Shown here: piece by piece, positions 26,715 through 35,845 of the stretch | Layout of the letters: every line of letters starts with the position of its first letter | Numbering within the stretch: position 1 is the stretch's first letter | Source: Marinobacter sp. es.042 | GTDB lineage: Bacteria > Pseudomonadota > Gammaproteobacteria > Pseudomonadales > Oleiphilaceae | DNA: 64,000 nt | Reading direction: 5' to 3' | NCBI RefSeq assembly: GCF_900188315.1 | Contig: NZ_LT897781.1 | Coordinates: 310,001-374,000 of the forward strand | The notes under the pieces: generated by a model | Seen by the model: only the letters and a program-made list of their open reading frames with translations | What the model was told of the DNA's origin: nothing | The model's database searches: none | Position numbers and translations under genes: made by a program

Positions 26715-27623
26715 ATGGCTTATTGGCTGATATGCAATTCCGGTGCTGGCGATGGTGAGCGAGGCCGGGACTTCTGGCTGGAGCACCTGGCAACTGCAGG
26801 TATCCACGATCCTCGATGCCGTGACTTTGAGGAATCCGACTGGAGCACCAGGCTCGACGACCGGGACACGCTTATAGTCGCGGGCGGAGACGGTTCGGTA
26901 AGCCGGGCCGCCGCCGTTTGCCGGGAGAAGGGGGCCACCCTTGCTGTCCTGCCGTCTGGTACAGCCAACGACTTTGCCCGGAATCTGGGGCTTCCCCACC
27001 AGCCGGGAGCGCTGTGTAAGTTGATTGCCAGCGGCCGAACGCAAATGGTGGATGTCGCGGATTATGGTGACGGTATGTTTTTGAACGTTGCCCATGTCGG
27101 CATGGGAACCCTCCCTGCACGGGAATCCCGCAGTACCGAAAAAAAGCTCTTCGGGCGTTTCAGCTATGTGGTCGAATTATTACGCCGGCTGAATGCGAAG
27201 CGAGGCTTCAGGGCAACCATCCGTTGCGATCGGGGCGTTGTGAAGGGCCGGTGGCTTTCCATCGCGGTGGCCAATGGCGCTTTTTTTGGCGGTGGCAACG
27301 AGATTCCCGAGGCATCCGTCAGCGATGGCCAGCTGGCTATTGTCGCGGTCCGGCCACGCCCCATTCTTCAGCTTTTGTTCACGTTTCTGATGGTTCGCCT
27401 GAACCGGCAGACTCCTCGGCGCACCAGCACGCTGGTCCATATCAGGAGCCAACGCTGCCTGGTTCACACCGGCAAACCTAAAACCGTTACGGCCGACGGA
27501 GATGTGGTCTCCAGAACGCCTCTCAACGTAGGCTGCAAGAGCGGCTGCCTGCGTGTGATTGGTGACAGGATTGTCAGTACTGCCGACGGTGACGCCGGAG
27601 ACGTTATCTCTGGTGGCACCTGA
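26715..27623 (+). CDS. Diacylglycerol-kinase-family lipid kinase
   Basis: The 302-residue protein has the DAGK/YegS-like catalytic domain: LICNSGAGDG at the N-terminus, TLIVAGGDGSVSRAAA (about residues 52-67) with the GGDGS nucleotide loop, and LAVLPSGTANDFARNLG (about 75-91). ATG 26715 is chosen because homology starts there; an upstream open frame from 26649 overlaps the divergent dehalogenase start. It probably phosphorylates a lipid or sphingoid-like hydroxyl group at the inner membrane. The exact substrate is unknown. Confidence 0.82.
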   Translation: MAYWLICNSGAGDGERGRDFWLEHLATAGIHDPRCRDFEESDWSTRLDDRDTLIVAGGDGSVSRAAAVCREKGATLAVLPSGTANDFARNLGLPHQPGALCKLIASGRTQMVDVADYGDGMFLNVAHVGMGTLPARESRSTEKKLFGRFSYVVELLRRLNAKRGFRATIRCDRGVVKGRWLSIAVANGAFFGGGNEIPEASVSDGQLAIVAVRPRPILQLLFTFLMVRLNRQTPRRTSTLVHIRSQRCLVHTGKPKTVTADGDVVSRTPLNVGCKSGCLRVIGDRIVSTADGDAGDVISGGT

Positions 27624-27834
27624 GCTCTACAGAAAGATGGCAGGTTTTCCAGATACGTTTTGTCACTGACTTTTTCTGCAGGAAACGCAATCATGGGTTT
27701 TGCTGGCATAATCAACCAAGAAGGCTGACATTAAATGCCAGTGTGTCGCTTTTGCAATCATATCCCTGGTTTATGGCCACTCAATGCGGCCGCCTGACTT
27801 CCGTTCCAGCTGAATCGTCGAAAAGGACTAGAGA

Positions 27835-28617
27835 ATGCCCACAGAAACTGCACCGGTCTCCTCGAAGTTAATCACAGGCATTAAAACCGGCCTCATCGCG
27901 TTGACCCTCTCGGCCATTGGCCTCCCGGCCCTTGCGGCCGAGCGCCTGTATATCTTTACGGAAAACTACCCTCCCTATAATGCCTCTGAAACCGGGAAAG
28001 GGTTCGCCCACAATGAAGACGACATAACCGGCATCTGTGCGGATATGGTCAAGGCGATGCTGTCCCGGGTCGACTATGACTACGTGATGAAAATGCGGGA
28101 CTGGAGTTACGCCTACAACTGGGTACAGGATCGCGAAAATCATGGTCTGTTCTGCACCGCGCGCACCGACGAACGGGAAGATCAGTTTCAATGGGTAGGT
28201 CCCCTGGCATCCATCAAGTGGACGTTGTTCGCCGCGCCAGACTCCGATATCACTCTGGACTCCCTGGAAGAAGCCAAAGACCTGAGAATCGCCGGGTACA
28301 AGGGCGATGTGATGTCCGAGTACCTGGTTGATCAGGGATTCAACGTGGTGATGGGGGTTTCAGGTGATGTGAACACTCGTCGCCTTACCCTCGGCCAGGC
28401 CGACCTGTGGGTTACCGACGGCCTGGTGGGCCCCCTGATGGCAGAGGAAGAGCACGGTATCACCGGGCTGCAGCCGGTGCTGGTATTCCGGGAGACGCCC
28501 ATGTATCTGGCATTCAGCAACAACACCGATCCGGCTGTGATCGAGGATCTCCAGCAGGCTCTGGACGAGGCTCGTGAGGCTGGAGAGATCGAAAGAATCG
28601 CTGCCAGCTACGAATAA
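27835..28617 (+). CDS. Periplasmic amino-acid-type solute-binding protein (SBP family 3)
   Basis: The 260-residue protein has an N-terminal secretion signal (hydrophobic stretch about residues 19-32, cleavage after LAA). The mature part matches family 3 solute-binding proteins: ERLYIFTENYPPYN, DITGICADMVKAML and the DLWVTDGLVGP segment. No ABC permease or ATPase gene is adjacent, so it may serve a distant transporter or act as a sensor-like orphan binding protein. Two conserved Cys residues (in GICAD and LFCTAR) could form a disulphide. GGACTAGAGA precedes the ATG. Confidence 0.8.
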   Translation: MPTETAPVSSKLITGIKTGLIALTLSAIGLPALAAERLYIFTENYPPYNASETGKGFAHNEDDITGICADMVKAMLSRVDYDYVMKMRDWSYAYNWVQDRENHGLFCTARTDEREDQFQWVGPLASIKWTLFAAPDSDITLDSLEEAKDLRIAGYKGDVMSEYLVDQGFNVVMGVSGDVNTRRLTLGQADLWVTDGLVGPLMAEEEHGITGLQPVLVFRETPMYLAFSNNTDPAVIEDLQQALDEAREAGEIERIAASYE

Positions 28618-28640
28618 GCAATCAGGGATGGGCGGAATTT

Positions 28641-29153
28641 TCAGAACCAGAGCCCGATCTGCGGATCGGGCTCTTTGCGTTCGATCAGCAACCCGTTCTT
28701 CTCAAGCATGCCAATGAGCTTTTCGGTATCCTCGATGTTCAGGAAGCCGCCAATTGATACTTCGGTATCCCGATGGGTCAGAGAGAGCTTCGCCGGTGTG
28801 AACGGGTGCGGCGGTGAGGCAACCCTGAGCCGCGCATAACGGGTGGGAAGGGTCCACTCGGCCTGCTTGCGCTTTCTGCCTTTTTCCAGATGAATGTCCT
28901 CGTCGTCGATGGACAGCACCTCCTGCCGCTGGCACTCCCGCGAGGTCAGGTAGATGCCGCAAGCGAGCGCAATCAGCTCCAGCCCGGCAAACGGAATAAT
29001 CACCCAGGCGCCCATAAGCGTAAAGCCCGTTGCGATAAGGGCTGAAAGCACGAACAGGGCGGCCCAGATCCGGACATTGCCATGCCAGCTGAGGGAACGG
29101 TTAGGTGTCAGGACCAGCCGGAAACCATCCGGATGTGGCAAGCGTTCCACCAT
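28641..29153 (-). CDS. DUF2244 family membrane protein
   Basis: The 170-residue protein has two adjacent hydrophobic helices (IWAALFVLSALIATGFTLMGA and IIPFAGLELIALACGIYL, residues about 29-70) and a soluble C-terminal domain of PH-like appearance. It matches DUF2244: NRSLSWHGN near the start and SIGGFLNIEDTEKLIGML near the end. In related bacteria DUF2244 proteins sit near cytochrome oxidase assembly genes, but nothing of that kind is adjacent here. Function is unknown. Confidence 0.78.
   Translation of the reverse strand: MVERLPHPDGFRLVLTPNRSLSWHGNVRIWAALFVLSALIATGFTLMGAWVIIPFAGLELIALACGIYLTSRECQRQEVLSIDDEDIHLEKGRKRKQAEWTLPTRYARLRVASPPHPFTPAKLSLTHRDTEVSIGGFLNIEDTEKLIGMLEKNGLLIERKEPDPQIGLWF
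28649..28674. terminator. Terminator hairpin at the convergent SBP/DUF2244 junction
   Basis: AGAGCCCGATC (28649-28659) pairs perfectly with GATCGGGCTCT (28664-28674) around a four-base loop, followed by TTTGCG on the plus strand. It ends the solute-binding-protein transcript and lies within the last codons of the convergent DUF2244 gene. Confidence 0.75.
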
Positions 29154-29222
29154 GGAATCTGCCTCAGTTTTAACGCGCCGCTAGATTTGATGATAGTCAA
29201 TTATACGGTGAGTGCGACTTGA

Positions 29223-30014
29223 TCAGATCTGACAGTCGGCTGGAGGAACCGTTTCAAAAACCGAGCGGGCAGTCTCCAGCTGATTTTGCAGGGAGGCAAT
29301 GCGGGTGTCGTGATTCGGATGGGTGGACAGAAATTCCAGCGGTTGTGCGCCCGAAGCCTGCGCCATGTTCTGCCAGAGCCTGACACTCTGGCCCGGTTCA
29401 AAACCGGCCCGGGCCATGATTTCCAGGCCCATCAAATCGGCCTCCTCCTCATGGGCACGACTGAACGGCAGCGTAATACCCAGTTGGGCGCCAATGCCCA
29501 GAGCCTGCTGTATCTGGTTCTCCGCAATTTCACTTTCGGTGAACAGGCCCACCAGCAGCATTCCTGCTTGCAGGCCCAGTTCCTGGGTCAGGCGTTCATT
29601 GCCGTGGTCGGCAAGAACATGGGCTATTTCGTGACCAATGACCGTGGCCAGTTGGGCCTGGTTTTCGGCCAGTTCAAGTAGCCCTGAATGCACGCCGATC
29701 TTGCCTCCGGGGAGGGCAAAGGCATTGGGCGTGGCATTTTCAAAGACGGCAATCTCCCAGGACTGGGGCATTGGAGCGTCCGGATATCGGGTGTGGGCGG
29801 CGCTGACCAGGGCCTCCGTAATGCACTGCACTAAGCGGTTGATGTCAGGCCTTGTGATTACGGCATTTTGCTGCTTTATCTGCGCGAAGCTTTCCTGGCC
29901 CATATCAGCCAGAACGGCATCGGGTACCAGAGCCAGCCGGTTCCGACCAGTGGGGGATTCCTGGCAGCCGGTCAGGAAGGTGACAGTCACGAGGATAAGC
30001 AAAAGCGATTTCAA
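29223..30014 (-). CDS. Periplasmic M48-family metalloprotease lipoprotein
   Basis: The frame opens with a TTG codon at 30014 giving a lipoprotein signal (LLLILVTVTFLTGC, lipobox Cys17). No ATG is available before homology begins, so TTG is the likely start. The zinc motif HEIAH is at residues 128-132 in VIGHEIAHVLADHG, with a third ligand Glu in HEEEADLMGLEIMARAGF. FLSTHPNHDTRI is the usual M48B C-terminal motif. It resembles LoiP/YcaL-type outer-membrane-associated proteases that act in envelope quality control. Confidence 0.87.
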   Translation of the reverse strand: MKSLLLILVTVTFLTGCQESPTGRNRLALVPDAVLADMGQESFAQIKQQNAVITRPDINRLVQCITEALVSAAHTRYPDAPMPQSWEIAVFENATPNAFALPGGKIGVHSGLLELAENQAQLATVIGHEIAHVLADHGNERLTQELGLQAGMLLVGLFTESEIAENQIQQALGIGAQLGITLPFSRAHEEEADLMGLEIMARAGFEPGQSVRLWQNMAQASGAQPLEFLSTHPNHDTRIASLQNQLETARSVFETVPPADCQI

Positions 30015-30151
30015 GCAGGTCTCCGTTACCCGTAAAGTAAAACTCTGATTTTATCGTTAGTATCCGCGGTCGGGGAGACTTACGCCATCCTGTCAGCGTT
30101 TGTTGCGGGTCTTTGGTAGGATGGTAAGTCGGTTATGGGGGAAAAACGGTT

Positions 30152-30823
30152 ATGAGGGTGATGTTGCTGGGCGCTACCGGCCTGACTGGTGGCAAAGTGC
30201 TACAGGGTTTGCTGGGCAGAGAAGAGGTTACGCAGGTGGTGGCGCTGGTGAGGCACAAACTGCCGACGCTGCATGACAAACTGGCACAGCATGAAGTCGA
30301 TTTCGATCGCTTGGAGGATCACGCCGAACTGTTCGATGTGGATGTGATTATCTGCTGCCTGGGCACCACCATCAAAAAAGCGGGCTCACAGGATCAGTTC
30401 CGGAAGGTGGATCTGGGCTACCCGATGAAAGCGGGTGAGCTGGGTCGCTCCCGTGGAGTACGAGCGTTCATCCTGATGTCTGCGATTGGAGCCTCGTCGT
30501 CGTCGACTATTTTCTATAACCGGGTAAAGGGCGAGCTTGAAGACGCCCTGAGAGATCTCGACTATCCCTACCTGTCCATCTATCACCCGAGTCTGTTGTT
30601 GGGCGATCGCAAAGAACAGCGCACCGCCGAGGCCCTGGGCATAAAAGCGATGCCACTGGTGAACCGTCTGCTGATCGGTCCCCTGGATAAGTACCGCGGC
30701 ATTGAGGCGCAAACAGTGGCCAGTGCCATGGTCAATGAGGCCTGCCATCTGGCGGCAGAACCCGCCGCCGAGCAGGTGGTCCAGACGCGCGAGTACGATG
30801 AGATTGTCCAGCTGGCGGGCTGA
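30152..30823 (+). CDS. NAD(P)-binding Rossmann protein of the atypical SDR (HTATIP2-like) group
   Basis: The 223-residue protein begins with the dinucleotide-binding motif MLLGATGLTGGKVL and continues with DVIICCLGTTIKKAGS (about residue 68), the segment AFILMSAIGASSSSTIFYNRVKGELE with the Tyr/Lys pair of extended SDRs, and YHPSLLLGDRKEQR. It resembles NmrA/HTATIP2-like proteins that sense or use NADPH. The reaction is unknown. It is convergent with lysE, with only five bases between stop codons. Confidence 0.8.
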   Translation: MRVMLLGATGLTGGKVLQGLLGREEVTQVVALVRHKLPTLHDKLAQHEVDFDRLEDHAELFDVDVIICCLGTTIKKAGSQDQFRKVDLGYPMKAGELGRSRGVRAFILMSAIGASSSSTIFYNRVKGELEDALRDLDYPYLSIYHPSLLLGDRKEQRTAEALGIKAMPLVNRLLIGPLDKYRGIEAQTVASAMVNEACHLAAEPAAEQVVQTREYDEIVQLAG

Positions 30824-30828
30824 GCCGG

Positions 30829-31449
30829 TTATTTCCCGTTCAGAATGCCGACAACCAGACGGCCGGCCAGGCCAATGAGAATGGCCCCGAAGATACGCTC
30901 GAACCACACGGCTTTCTGTCTGAGCAGGGTCAGCCATTTCGGGTTGGAGAACAGCCAGGCAACGATCAGGTACCAGCTGGTATCAATGACAAGGGCGGTT
31001 GCGGCATAGCCGAACTTGGCCATCAGACTGGTGTCGGTGCCCACGACCTGACTGAACAGGGCCAGGAAGAATACCGCGATTTTCGGGTTGAAGAAGGCAA
31101 TCAGAAAACCGTCACGGGCAGCACTTTTGGTGGTGGGCGGCTCGGGCAGTTCGTCATCCGCCTGCCGCTTTGCCATCAGTCCTTTCACGCCCAGCCAGGC
31201 CAGGTACAGGGCGCCGCCCCATTGCAGAATTGAAAACGCCGTTGGCGAGGCGGTGATGATGGCGGCGAGCCCGAGGATGCTCAGAAAGGCATAGATGCCG
31301 ACACCGATGCCATGGCTAAGAGCGGTGATGATGCCGTTGCGCCGACCACCGGTGAGCGTCTGCTTGAGCACCAGTGCCAGCGAGGGTCCCGGGGACATAG
31401 CGCCCAGAATGCAGATGGTGACCACGGTCAGCCAGGTTGCAAGCGTCAT
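30829..31449 (-). CDS. LysE-family amino-acid exporter
   Basis: The 206-residue inner-membrane protein has about six hydrophobic segments and the RhtB/LysE signature GAMSPGPSLALVLKQTLTGGRRNG (about residues 16-39), plus FNPKIAVFFLALF near residue 119. It probably exports a small neutral amino acid or a related metabolite by proton antiport. The substrate is not predictable from sequence. It lies downstream of, and on the same strand as, the GMC oxidoreductase/mmsA pair, but a 90-bp gap makes a shared transcript uncertain. Confidence 0.82.
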   Translation of the reverse strand: MTLATWLTVVTICILGAMSPGPSLALVLKQTLTGGRRNGIITALSHGIGVGIYAFLSILGLAAIITASPTAFSILQWGGALYLAWLGVKGLMAKRQADDELPEPPTTKSAARDGFLIAFFNPKIAVFFLALFSQVVGTDTSLMAKFGYAATALVIDTSWYLIVAWLFSNPKWLTLLRQKAVWFERIFGAILIGLAGRLVVGILNGK

Positions 31450-31539
31450 GGTGGGTCAGTCCTTTGCAATTGAAACAGGCTGCCGATTCTAGCAGTCTGT
31501 CCGCCGGTAAAAACCTGGAAACTGCAATCAGTTCAATGC

Positions 31540-33210
31540 TCAATCACCCGCCAGAATCCACCTTGCGGCCTTCTCGGCAATCATCAGGGTTGGCGAATTG
31601 GTGTTGCCGCTGGTGATGGTAGGCATTATCCCGGCATCCACCACGCGCAATCCCGCCACACCCCGGACCCTCAGGTGTGGGTCCACCACTGCCTGTTCAT
31701 CATCGGCTCGCCCCATACGGGTAGTGCCCACCGGGTGAAAGATCGTGGTGCCGATGTCGCCCGCCAGCTTCGCCAGCTCGTCGTCGGTCTGGTACTCAAG
31801 TCCGGGTTTGAATTCCTCCGGCTGGTACTGCATGAAGGCCGGCTGTTCGGCAATACGGCGCGTCACCCGCAAAGAGTCTGCCGCAACTTTCCGGTCTTCC
31901 GGCGTGCTCAGGTAATTGGGGGATATCGCCGGCGCCTGTTTTGGATCGTTGCTGCGGATGCGCACCGTACCCCGGCTGGTGGGGTTCAGATTGCAAACGC
32001 TGGCGGTGATGGCCGGGAAATTGTGAAGCGGCTGCCCGAAGGCGTCCAGGCTAAGGGGCTGCACATGGTATTCGATGTTGGCGTAATCGTATTCCTCGGA
32101 ACTGCGGGTAAACAGACACAGCTGTGAGGGCGCCATACTCATCGGCCCCGAGCGTGTAAGCAGGTATTCCAGGCCGATCCTGGCCTTGCCGATCAGGGAG
32201 TTGGCCATGGTGTTTAGCGTTGTAACCCCTTTCACCTTGTACACAGACCGGATCTGCAAGTGATCCTGGAGATTCTCGCCAACGCCGGGCAGGTCGGCAA
32301 CCACATCAATGCCGTGTTCCTTAAGGAGGTCGGCGGGACCAATGCCCGAGAGTTGCAGCAGCTGCGGGGAGCCAATGGCGCCAGCGGACAGGATAACTTC
32401 CCGTTTTGCCCGGGCGATAACGTCATCTCCGCCAGACCGCTCGACCCGAACGCCGACACAGCGAGGTCCGGAACCGGCGTTTTCTGTCTCGAGCCCTAAT
32501 ACATGGGTTGAGTGCCACAGGGTCAGGTTGGAACGCTTTTCCGCGTTCCTCAGGAACGCTTTGGACGTGTTCCAGCGCCAGCCGGAGCGCTGGTTCACCT
32601 CAAAGTAATCCACGCCCTCGTTGTCGCCACGGTTGAAATCCCGGGTCCGGGGTATGCCCGCCTCGACGCAGGCAGTGGCAAAGTCCTCCAGCACTTTCCA
32701 CTTCAGGCGCTGATGTTCCACACGCCATTCCCCGCCGTGACCGTGATACTTGCGGTGCTCCGGATCGGCATCGCCGCCCTCATCAAGTCGGTAGTGATCC
32801 TCGTGGCGCATGAAATCGGGAAGGCAATTGTCCCAGTTCCAGGCGTCCTCGCCGGTAATTTCGGCCCACTGCTGGTAATCCCGGGCCTGACCACGAATAT
32901 AGAGCATGCCGTTGATGCTGGAGCAGCCTCCCAGAGTCTTGCCGCGGGGGTAGATGAGGGATCGGCCGTTCAGGCCCGGATCGGGCTCGGTACGGAAACG
33001 CCAGTCTGTTCGCGGATTGTCGATGCAGTACAGGTAGCCCACTGGGATATGAATCCAGTGATAGTTATCCCGTCCGCCAGCCTCGATAAGCAGCACCCGA
33101 TTGTCCGGGTTTGCGCTCAGCCGGTTGGCCAGCAGGCAGCCGGCAGTGCCGGCGCCGATAATGATGTAATCGAACTCCTGATGTCCCGTCGCATTGTTGT
33201 TGTCGGACAT
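31540..33210 (-). CDS. GMC-family FAD-dependent alcohol/choline dehydrogenase-like oxidoreductase
   Basis: The 556-residue protein has the FAD motif DYIIIGAGTAGCLLANRLS (about residues 14-32), the GMC signature GGCSSINGMLYIRGQARDYQQW (about 93-114), GVGENLQDHLQ, and the C-terminal HPVGTTRMG with the catalytic His plus NTNSPTLMIAEKAA. It oxidises a primary alcohol to an aldehyde and passes electrons to a quinone or acceptor. It is 28 bp downstream of mmsA on the same strand, so the pair probably forms an operon turning an alcohol into an aldehyde and then an acyl-CoA. Choline is less likely because betaine genes are absent. Confidence 0.87.
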   Translation of the reverse strand: MSDNNNATGHQEFDYIIIGAGTAGCLLANRLSANPDNRVLLIEAGGRDNYHWIHIPVGYLYCIDNPRTDWRFRTEPDPGLNGRSLIYPRGKTLGGCSSINGMLYIRGQARDYQQWAEITGEDAWNWDNCLPDFMRHEDHYRLDEGGDADPEHRKYHGHGGEWRVEHQRLKWKVLEDFATACVEAGIPRTRDFNRGDNEGVDYFEVNQRSGWRWNTSKAFLRNAEKRSNLTLWHSTHVLGLETENAGSGPRCVGVRVERSGGDDVIARAKREVILSAGAIGSPQLLQLSGIGPADLLKEHGIDVVADLPGVGENLQDHLQIRSVYKVKGVTTLNTMANSLIGKARIGLEYLLTRSGPMSMAPSQLCLFTRSSEEYDYANIEYHVQPLSLDAFGQPLHNFPAITASVCNLNPTSRGTVRIRSNDPKQAPAISPNYLSTPEDRKVAADSLRVTRRIAEQPAFMQYQPEEFKPGLEYQTDDELAKLAGDIGTTIFHPVGTTRMGRADDEQAVVDPHLRVRGVAGLRVVDAGIMPTITSGNTNSPTLMIAEKAARWILAGD

Positions 33211-33238
33211 GGCGTTTTCTCCGCTGCTGGTTCTGTTG

Positions 33239-34750
33239 TTACTTGGCGGTCGGCATCACAAATTCCGCACCGGCATCAATGGAATCGGACCAGCGCTGCA
33301 TGATGGATTTCTGGCGCGTGTAGAATTTCACGCCCTCTTCGCCGTAGGCGTGGGTGTCGCCAAACATCGAGCGCTTCCAGCCACCAAAGCCGTGCCAGGC
33401 CATGGGTACGGGAATGGGTACGTTAATCCCGACCATGCCGACCTGGATTCGGCGGCCAAATTCCCGGGCCACGCTGCCGCTCTCGGTGAAGCAGCTGACA
33501 CCGTTGCCGAATTCGTGGTCGTTGATCAGGCGAATCGCCGTGGCGATATCGGGTACCCTGACACAGGCCAGAACCGGTCCGAAGATTTCTTCACGATAGA
33601 TCGTCATATCGGGCGTGACGTGATCAAACAGTGAACCGCCCATCCAGAAGCCATCAGCACAGCCTTCGCCGGTGTTCGATGCGTCGAATTCGCGACCATC
33701 TACCACCAGTTCGGCACCTTCGGCCACTCCCTTGTCAATGTAGCCGGTTATGCGCTGATGCGCCGCGGCCGTGACAATTGGCCCCATCTCGGCATCCAGC
33801 TGTTCGCCGTTCTTCACTTTCAGGCTTCGGGCCCGCTCGGCCAGTCTTGGCATGATCTTGTCCGCAACGTCGCCCACCAGCACCGCCACACTGATGGCCA
33901 TGCAGCGTTCGCCGGCACTGCCGTAAGCGGCACCGATCAGGGCATCGACCGCTTTGTCGAGATCGGCGTCCGGCATCACCACCATGTGGTTCTTGGCCCC
34001 ACCAAGGGCCTGAATGCGCTTGCCGTGCTTGGCGCTTTTCTCGTAAAGCAGGTTGGCAATCGGGGTGGATCCGACAAAACTCAGGGCCTGGACGTCCGGG
34101 TGCTCGATCAGCGCGTTCACCGCTTCCTTGTCGCCCTGAACCACGTTAAACACGCCATCGGGCAGGCCGGCCTGTTTCAGCAGGTCGGCGATCATCAGGG
34201 AAGCACTCGGATCGAGGGGGCTGGGCTTCAGGACAAAGGTATTGCCAGCCGCGATGGCTACCGGAAACATCCACATGGGCACCATCGCCGGGAAGTTGAA
34301 CGGGGTAACGCCGGCGACCACGCCCAGGGGCTGGCGGGTGGTCCAGTTATCGATACCCGTGCTCACCTGCTCGGTGTAATCGCCTTTCAGAAGCTGGGGA
34401 ATGCCGCAGGCGAACTCGACGATGTCGATGCCCCGGGCCACTTCGCCCTGGGCGTCCGTGAATACCTTGCCATGCTCCGCGGTGATGGCGCGGGCCAGGT
34501 CATCCTTGTGGGTGTTCAACAGTTCCAGAAACTTGAACATGACCCTGGCCCGGCGAATGGGCGGTGTGTCGGCCCAGGCGGGGAATGCAGCATCGGCGGC
34601 AGCAACAGCAGCGTCTACGTCCTCACGGCCGGCCAGCGCTACTCGGCCCGTGACCTGTCCGGTGGCCGGATTGAACACGTCCTGGGACTGACTGGATGTG
34701 CCGAGAGATATTTCGCCATTGATATAATGCTGGATGGTTGCGTTGGTCAT
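33239..34750 (-). CDS. mmsA: CoA-acylating methylmalonate-semialdehyde dehydrogenase
   Basis: The 503-residue ALDH-fold protein has MmsA features: [19 protein letters not shown] near residue 148, [20 protein letters not shown] (about 224), and the catalytic Cys in [10 protein letters not shown] (about residue 282), with [16 protein letters not shown] near 460. It converts methylmalonate or malonate semialdehyde, or a short-chain aldehyde, to propanoyl- or acetyl-CoA with NAD and CoA. It leads an apparent operon with the GMC oxidoreductase and is divergent from a LysR gene that shares a strong palindromic site. Valine catabolism or degradation of a C3-C4 alcohol are the main options. Confidence 0.88.
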   Translation of the reverse strand: MTNATIQHYINGEISLGTSSQSQDVFNPATGQVTGRVALAGREDVDAAVAAADAAFPAWADTPPIRRARVMFKFLELLNTHKDDLARAITAEHGKVFTDAQGEVARGIDIVEFACGIPQLLKGDYTEQVSTGIDNWTTRQPLGVVAGVTPFNFPAMVPMWMFPVAIAAGNTFVLKPSPLDPSASLMIADLLKQAGLPDGVFNVVQGDKEAVNALIEHPDVQALSFVGSTPIANLLYEKSAKHGKRIQALGGAKNHMVVMPDADLDKAVDALIGAAYGSAGERCMAISVAVLVGDVADKIMPRLAERARSLKVKNGEQLDAEMGPIVTAAAHQRITGYIDKGVAEGAELVVDGREFDASNTGEGCADGFWMGGSLFDHVTPDMTIYREEIFGPVLACVRVPDIATAIRLINDHEFGNGVSCFTESGSVAREFGRRIQVGMVGINVPIPVPMAWHGFGGWKRSMFGDTHAYGEEGVKFYTRQKSIMQRWSDSIDAGAEFVMPTAK

Positions 34751-34890
34751 GGATGCCTCTGTCTTTTCGCGATTGGCCGCTCGAAATGGCAGAAATGCAT
34801 TCTGCTAAGGGCCCTTAAGGAGCGTTGGGTAATTTCTGACCATACAGGTTAGGTGTGGCAAAGGGGGAAAGCAATTGAGATTTTCAAAAG

Positions 34891-34917
34891 CCAGATATAA
34901 GGTAATCTTATATCTGG
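34891..34917. promoter_or_regulatory. Perfect dyad operator between mmsA and LysR
   Basis: CCAGATATAAG (34891-34901) is inverted exactly as CTTATATCTGG (34907-34917) around GTAAT, giving 11-bp perfect arms in the 186-bp divergent gap and ending 19 bases before the LysR start. Such a position fits autorepression of the LysR gene and activation of mmsA/GMC by one dimer site. The AT-rich arms contain the T-N11-A type core of LysR sites. Confidence 0.7.
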
Positions 34918-34936
34918 AACCTGAAACGAGACGCTT

Positions 34937-35845
34937 ATGTACCCCCTTCAGAGCCTTCGGGCGTTCGTTACTGTCGCCCGTGAGGGCAGTGTAAGCCGCG
35001 CCGCCACTCGCCTCCATCTGACTCAGCCCGCCGTCAGCCTCAAGCTCAAGCAACTGCAGGACGAACTGGAACTCAAACTGTTCCTGCGCAAGCCCCAGGG
35101 TCTGGTGTTGACCCCCGATGGCCAGGCTCTCTTGCCTTCGGCTGAAAAAGCACTCGCTGCCATGGCGGCGTTTGAGCAGAGCGCCCGGGCATTGCATAAC
35201 ACCCTTCGAGGGCGTTTGCGGATTGGTACCATCGTGGATCCGGAATTTATCCGTCTCGGGGCGTTTCTGCACCGCCTGGTGGAACGGGCGCCACAACTGG
35301 AAACCGAACTGCGTCAGGGTATGAGTGGCAGCGTGTTGGAGCAGGTGCGGGATGGCCGCCTCGATGTCGGTTTTTTTCTGGCGCCGCCAGGCGTCGGGCC
35401 AGGTGCACTGGCGCCGGACGTGGTTCACCGTGAGCTGACCCGGTTTCACTACTATGTGGTTGCGCCGGCGGGTTGGGGGCCGAGGCTTCGGTCGGCCCAG
35501 TGGTCCGAATTGGCAACTATGCCCTGGATTGTGACTCCAGAAGACTCCGTTCATCACCGGCTGCTTAAAGGCACTCTGGAACCCATGGGGTTAATGCCCC
35601 GGGGCGTAGCCCAGGTCGACCAGGAGGCGTGCATGCTGGATCTGGTCAGGGCAGGTGTGGGTTTGAGTCTCGCGCGGGATGCATTGGCGATGGCTGAGCG
35701 CCAGGAAACCGGCCTGGAAATTGTTGACGGGTTACAGTTGCCTTGCGCTCTCAGTTTCGTATGGCACCAGGACCGACAGGGCGAGCCTCTGATCGCGGAG
35801 GCTCTGGAAGCCCTGGCGGGTGTCTGGGCGGTTAGCCCAACGTAG
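34937..35845 (+). CDS. LysR-family regulator, probably of the mmsA-GMC operon
   Basis: The 302-residue protein has the LysR DNA-binding domain in residues 1-60 (MYPLQSLRAFVTVAREGSVS, SRAATRLHLTQPAVSLKLKQLQDELELKLFLR) and a typical effector domain (LRIGTIVDPEFIRLGAFLHRL and so on). It is divergent from mmsA with a perfect dyad operator in between. Its last 14 bases overlap the convergent ZIP transporter gene. The ligand is unknown, perhaps a semialdehyde or acyl-CoA precursor. Confidence 0.82.
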   Translation: MYPLQSLRAFVTVAREGSVSRAATRLHLTQPAVSLKLKQLQDELELKLFLRKPQGLVLTPDGQALLPSAEKALAAMAAFEQSARALHNTLRGRLRIGTIVDPEFIRLGAFLHRLVERAPQLETELRQGMSGSVLEQVRDGRLDVGFFLAPPGVGPGALAPDVVHRELTRFHYYVVAPAGWGPRLRSAQWSELATMPWIVTPEDSVHHRLLKGTLEPMGLMPRGVAQVDQEACMLDLVRAGVGLSLARDALAMAERQETGLEIVDGLQLPCALSFVWHQDRQGEPLIAEALEALAGVWAVSPT

